Assembly (NCBI GenBank): GCA_028285415.1
Contig: JANQPF010000003.1
Location: forward strand, 1 to 64,000
Direction of reading: 5' to 3'
DNA: 64,000 nt
Origin: Pseudomonadales bacterium
GTDB taxonomy: Bacteria > Pseudomonadota > Gammaproteobacteria > Pseudomonadales > Azotimanducaceae
This document shows, piece by piece, positions 62,908 to 64,000 of the stretch. The notes beneath the pieces were generated by a model that saw nothing but the letters and a program-made list of their open reading frames with translations, had not been told where the DNA came from and made no database searches. The first letter of the stretch is position 1. Each line of letters starts with the position of its first letter. Position numbers and translations under genes: made by a program.

Positions 62908-63327
62908 TTGACGAGCGACGCCAAGGCAACGTCTGAGGTCCGCATTGACCGCTGGCTGTGGGCGGCGCGTTTTTTCAAGACGCGCAGTCTCGCCAAACAG
63001 GCAGTGGACGGCGGCAAAGTCCAGCTCGACGGGAAGCGCGTGAAGCCGGCCAAGCCGGTGCACGTCGGCCAGACGCTCGAGGTCAACCGCGGCGGCACAA
63101 CGCAGACCATTGTCGTGCGCGCGCTCAGCGAGCAACGCGGCCCCGCGAGGATTGCGCAGATGCTGTACGAGGAAACGCCCGAAAGCATCGAGACGCGTGA
63201 GGCGGCGCGTGCCCGGCGCGCGATGGAGCGTGCAGGCCTCAAAGTGCCCAGCGCCAAACCTTCCAAGAAAGAGCGGCGGGATCGCAGCAAACTGAAAGCT
63301 CTGGACGGTGAGTGGACGCCGAACTAG
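62908..63327 (+). CDS. hslR: ribosome-associated heat shock protein Hsp15
   Basis: 139 residues from TTG, GAGG ten bases upstream. The S4 RNA-binding domain RIDRWLWAARFFKTRSLAKQAVDGGKVQLDGKRVKPAKPV is at the N-terminus, followed by a lysine-rich C-terminus, as in HslR, which binds stalled 50S subunits with nascent chains. The stop overlaps the next GTG start by one base (TAGTG). Confidence 0.92.
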   Translation: MTSDAKATSEVRIDRWLWAARFFKTRSLAKQAVDGGKVQLDGKRVKPAKPVHVGQTLEVNRGGTTQTIVVRALSEQRGPARIAQMLYEETPESIETREAARARRAMERAGLKVPSAKPSKKERRDRSKLKALDGEWTPN

Positions 63328-64000
63328 TGGCAGCCGCGGACAACGACAAGCTGTATCGGTTTACGTTCGAGGGCTTCCCGGTGCGAGGCCAGTGGGTCAG
63401 GCTCAGTCGCACCATTGCCGATGCACAGGCGGTGCGAGCCTACCCGGCCGCCATCGCCGATCTGCTCAACGAGATGTTCGCCGCCGTGGCCATGTTCGCC
63501 GACAATCTGAAGTTCGAAGGCGCCGTTGCCCTGCAGTCGCGCGGCAACGGCGGCGCGCTCATCCGTTCTCTGGCAGAGTGTCGCAATCAGCAACATCTGC
63601 GCGGCATTGCGCACCTCGAGGAGGACATCGCGCTGCATCCGAACGCGCAGGATTTGAGCGTCTGGCTCGGCGACGGCCAGCTGGCACTCTCGCTGATACC
63701 GCCCCCGGACACACAACAGACGCCCTACCAGGGACTCGTCGCGCTGACTGAGCCGACGCTGGCCGCCAATCTCGAACACTATCTCGAGGTCTCCGAGCAG
63801 CTCCCTTCGCGGCTCTTCCTGACGAGCGCTCGCGACAGCGTCACGGGTTTACTGCTCCAGCGCCTGCCGAGTGCCGATCAGGCGACGGAAATATCGGCCG
63901 CCGACGACGATGAGGCCTGGTCGACCATCACAACGCTGGCTGATACCGTGACCGTCGAGGAACTGCAGACCCTCCCGGCCGAGGTGATGCTGCGCCGGCT
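63327..64000 (+). CDS. hslO: Hsp33 redox-regulated chaperone (3' end missing)
   Basis: About 225 codons are visible from GTG 63327 before the window ends. DKLYRFTFEGFPVRGQWVRLS, LKFEGAVALQSRGNGGALIRSL, QGLVALTEPTLAANLEHYLEVSEQLPSRLFL and VEELQTLPAEVMLRRL match Hsp33. The C-terminal zinc domain with its redox cysteines lies outside. It is oxidised and active as a holdase in stress. A GTG at 63312 in frame is a longer alternative. Confidence 0.93.
   Translation, partial: MAAADNDKLYRFTFEGFPVRGQWVRLSRTIADAQAVRAYPAAIADLLNEMFAAVAMFADNLKFEGAVALQSRGNGGALIRSLAECRNQQHLRGIAHLEEDIALHPNAQDLSVWLGDGQLALSLIPPPDTQQTPYQGLVALTEPTLAANLEHYLEVSEQLPSRLFLTSARDSVTGLLLQRLPSADQATEISAADDDEAWSTITTLADTVTVEELQTLPAEVMLRR

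Overview
The window is GC-rich, gene-dense and single-copy in character. It has no rRNA, no tRNA I could recognise, no integrase or transposase and no CRISPR array. The right end carries the yrfG-hslR-hslO order typical of Gammaproteobacteria. Together with the end of an aryl-polyene-type fatty acid cluster, a methanethiol oxidase cluster and many oxidoreductases, this points to the chromosome of a Gammaproteobacterium, probably environmental or marine. I cannot name the genus.

Layout. 1-2428: the last three genes (dehydratase, ketoreductase, ketosynthase) of an aryl polyene-like pathway. 2493-3451: a minimal ParA plus ribbon-helix-helix pair, with palindromes upstream. 3618-8606: minus-strand genes for a universal stress protein, an FMN split-barrel protein, a carotenoid oxygenase and a secreted CehA/McbA-type metallohydrolase. 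8723-15281: a methyltransferase, an alpha/beta hydrolase, a flavin oxidoreductase plus sodium-dependent transporter operon, a luciferase-like monooxygenase, and an exported peroxiredoxin whose active-site codon is TGA, so probably a selenoprotein. 15263-22501: an operon of P450, serine hydrolase and phosphotransferase opposite a flavodoxin, then a desaturase, a PaaX-like regulator and a zinc-free reductase. 22058-23936: a membrane protein, ECF sigma factor and putative anti-sigma module.

24151-28405: small housekeeping or unknown genes, including a VOC protein preceded by eight 12-bp repeats that each carry a Shine-Dalgarno-like core. 28410-31685: a MauG-like dihaem peroxidase facing a methanethiol oxidase and an SCO copper chaperone, the known mto arrangement for oxidising methanethiol in the periplasm. 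31714-34697: a TIR-membrane-TPR protein convergent with a winged-helix regulator that shares its TolB-like domain. 35097-49980: enzymes of CoA, lyase and hydrolase families, a transporter, a bactofilin, a hybrid histidine kinase and a calcium/sodium antiporter. 50101-60545: two cytochromes, oxygenases, a MerC-like protein, a Crp/Fnr regulator and cysteine synthase. 60546-61225: a 680-base gene-poor stretch with several structured elements, including a long stem enclosing a LexA-like palindrome. 61226-64000: cysQ, then yrfG-hslR-hslO; hslO runs off the right edge.

The items most worth a second look are the selenocysteine peroxiredoxin with a SECIS-like hairpin, the structured element near 61018-61101, the phased ACGT clusters flanking it, and the repeat array before the VOC gene. 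Several enzymes also lack an expected catalytic or cluster ligand.
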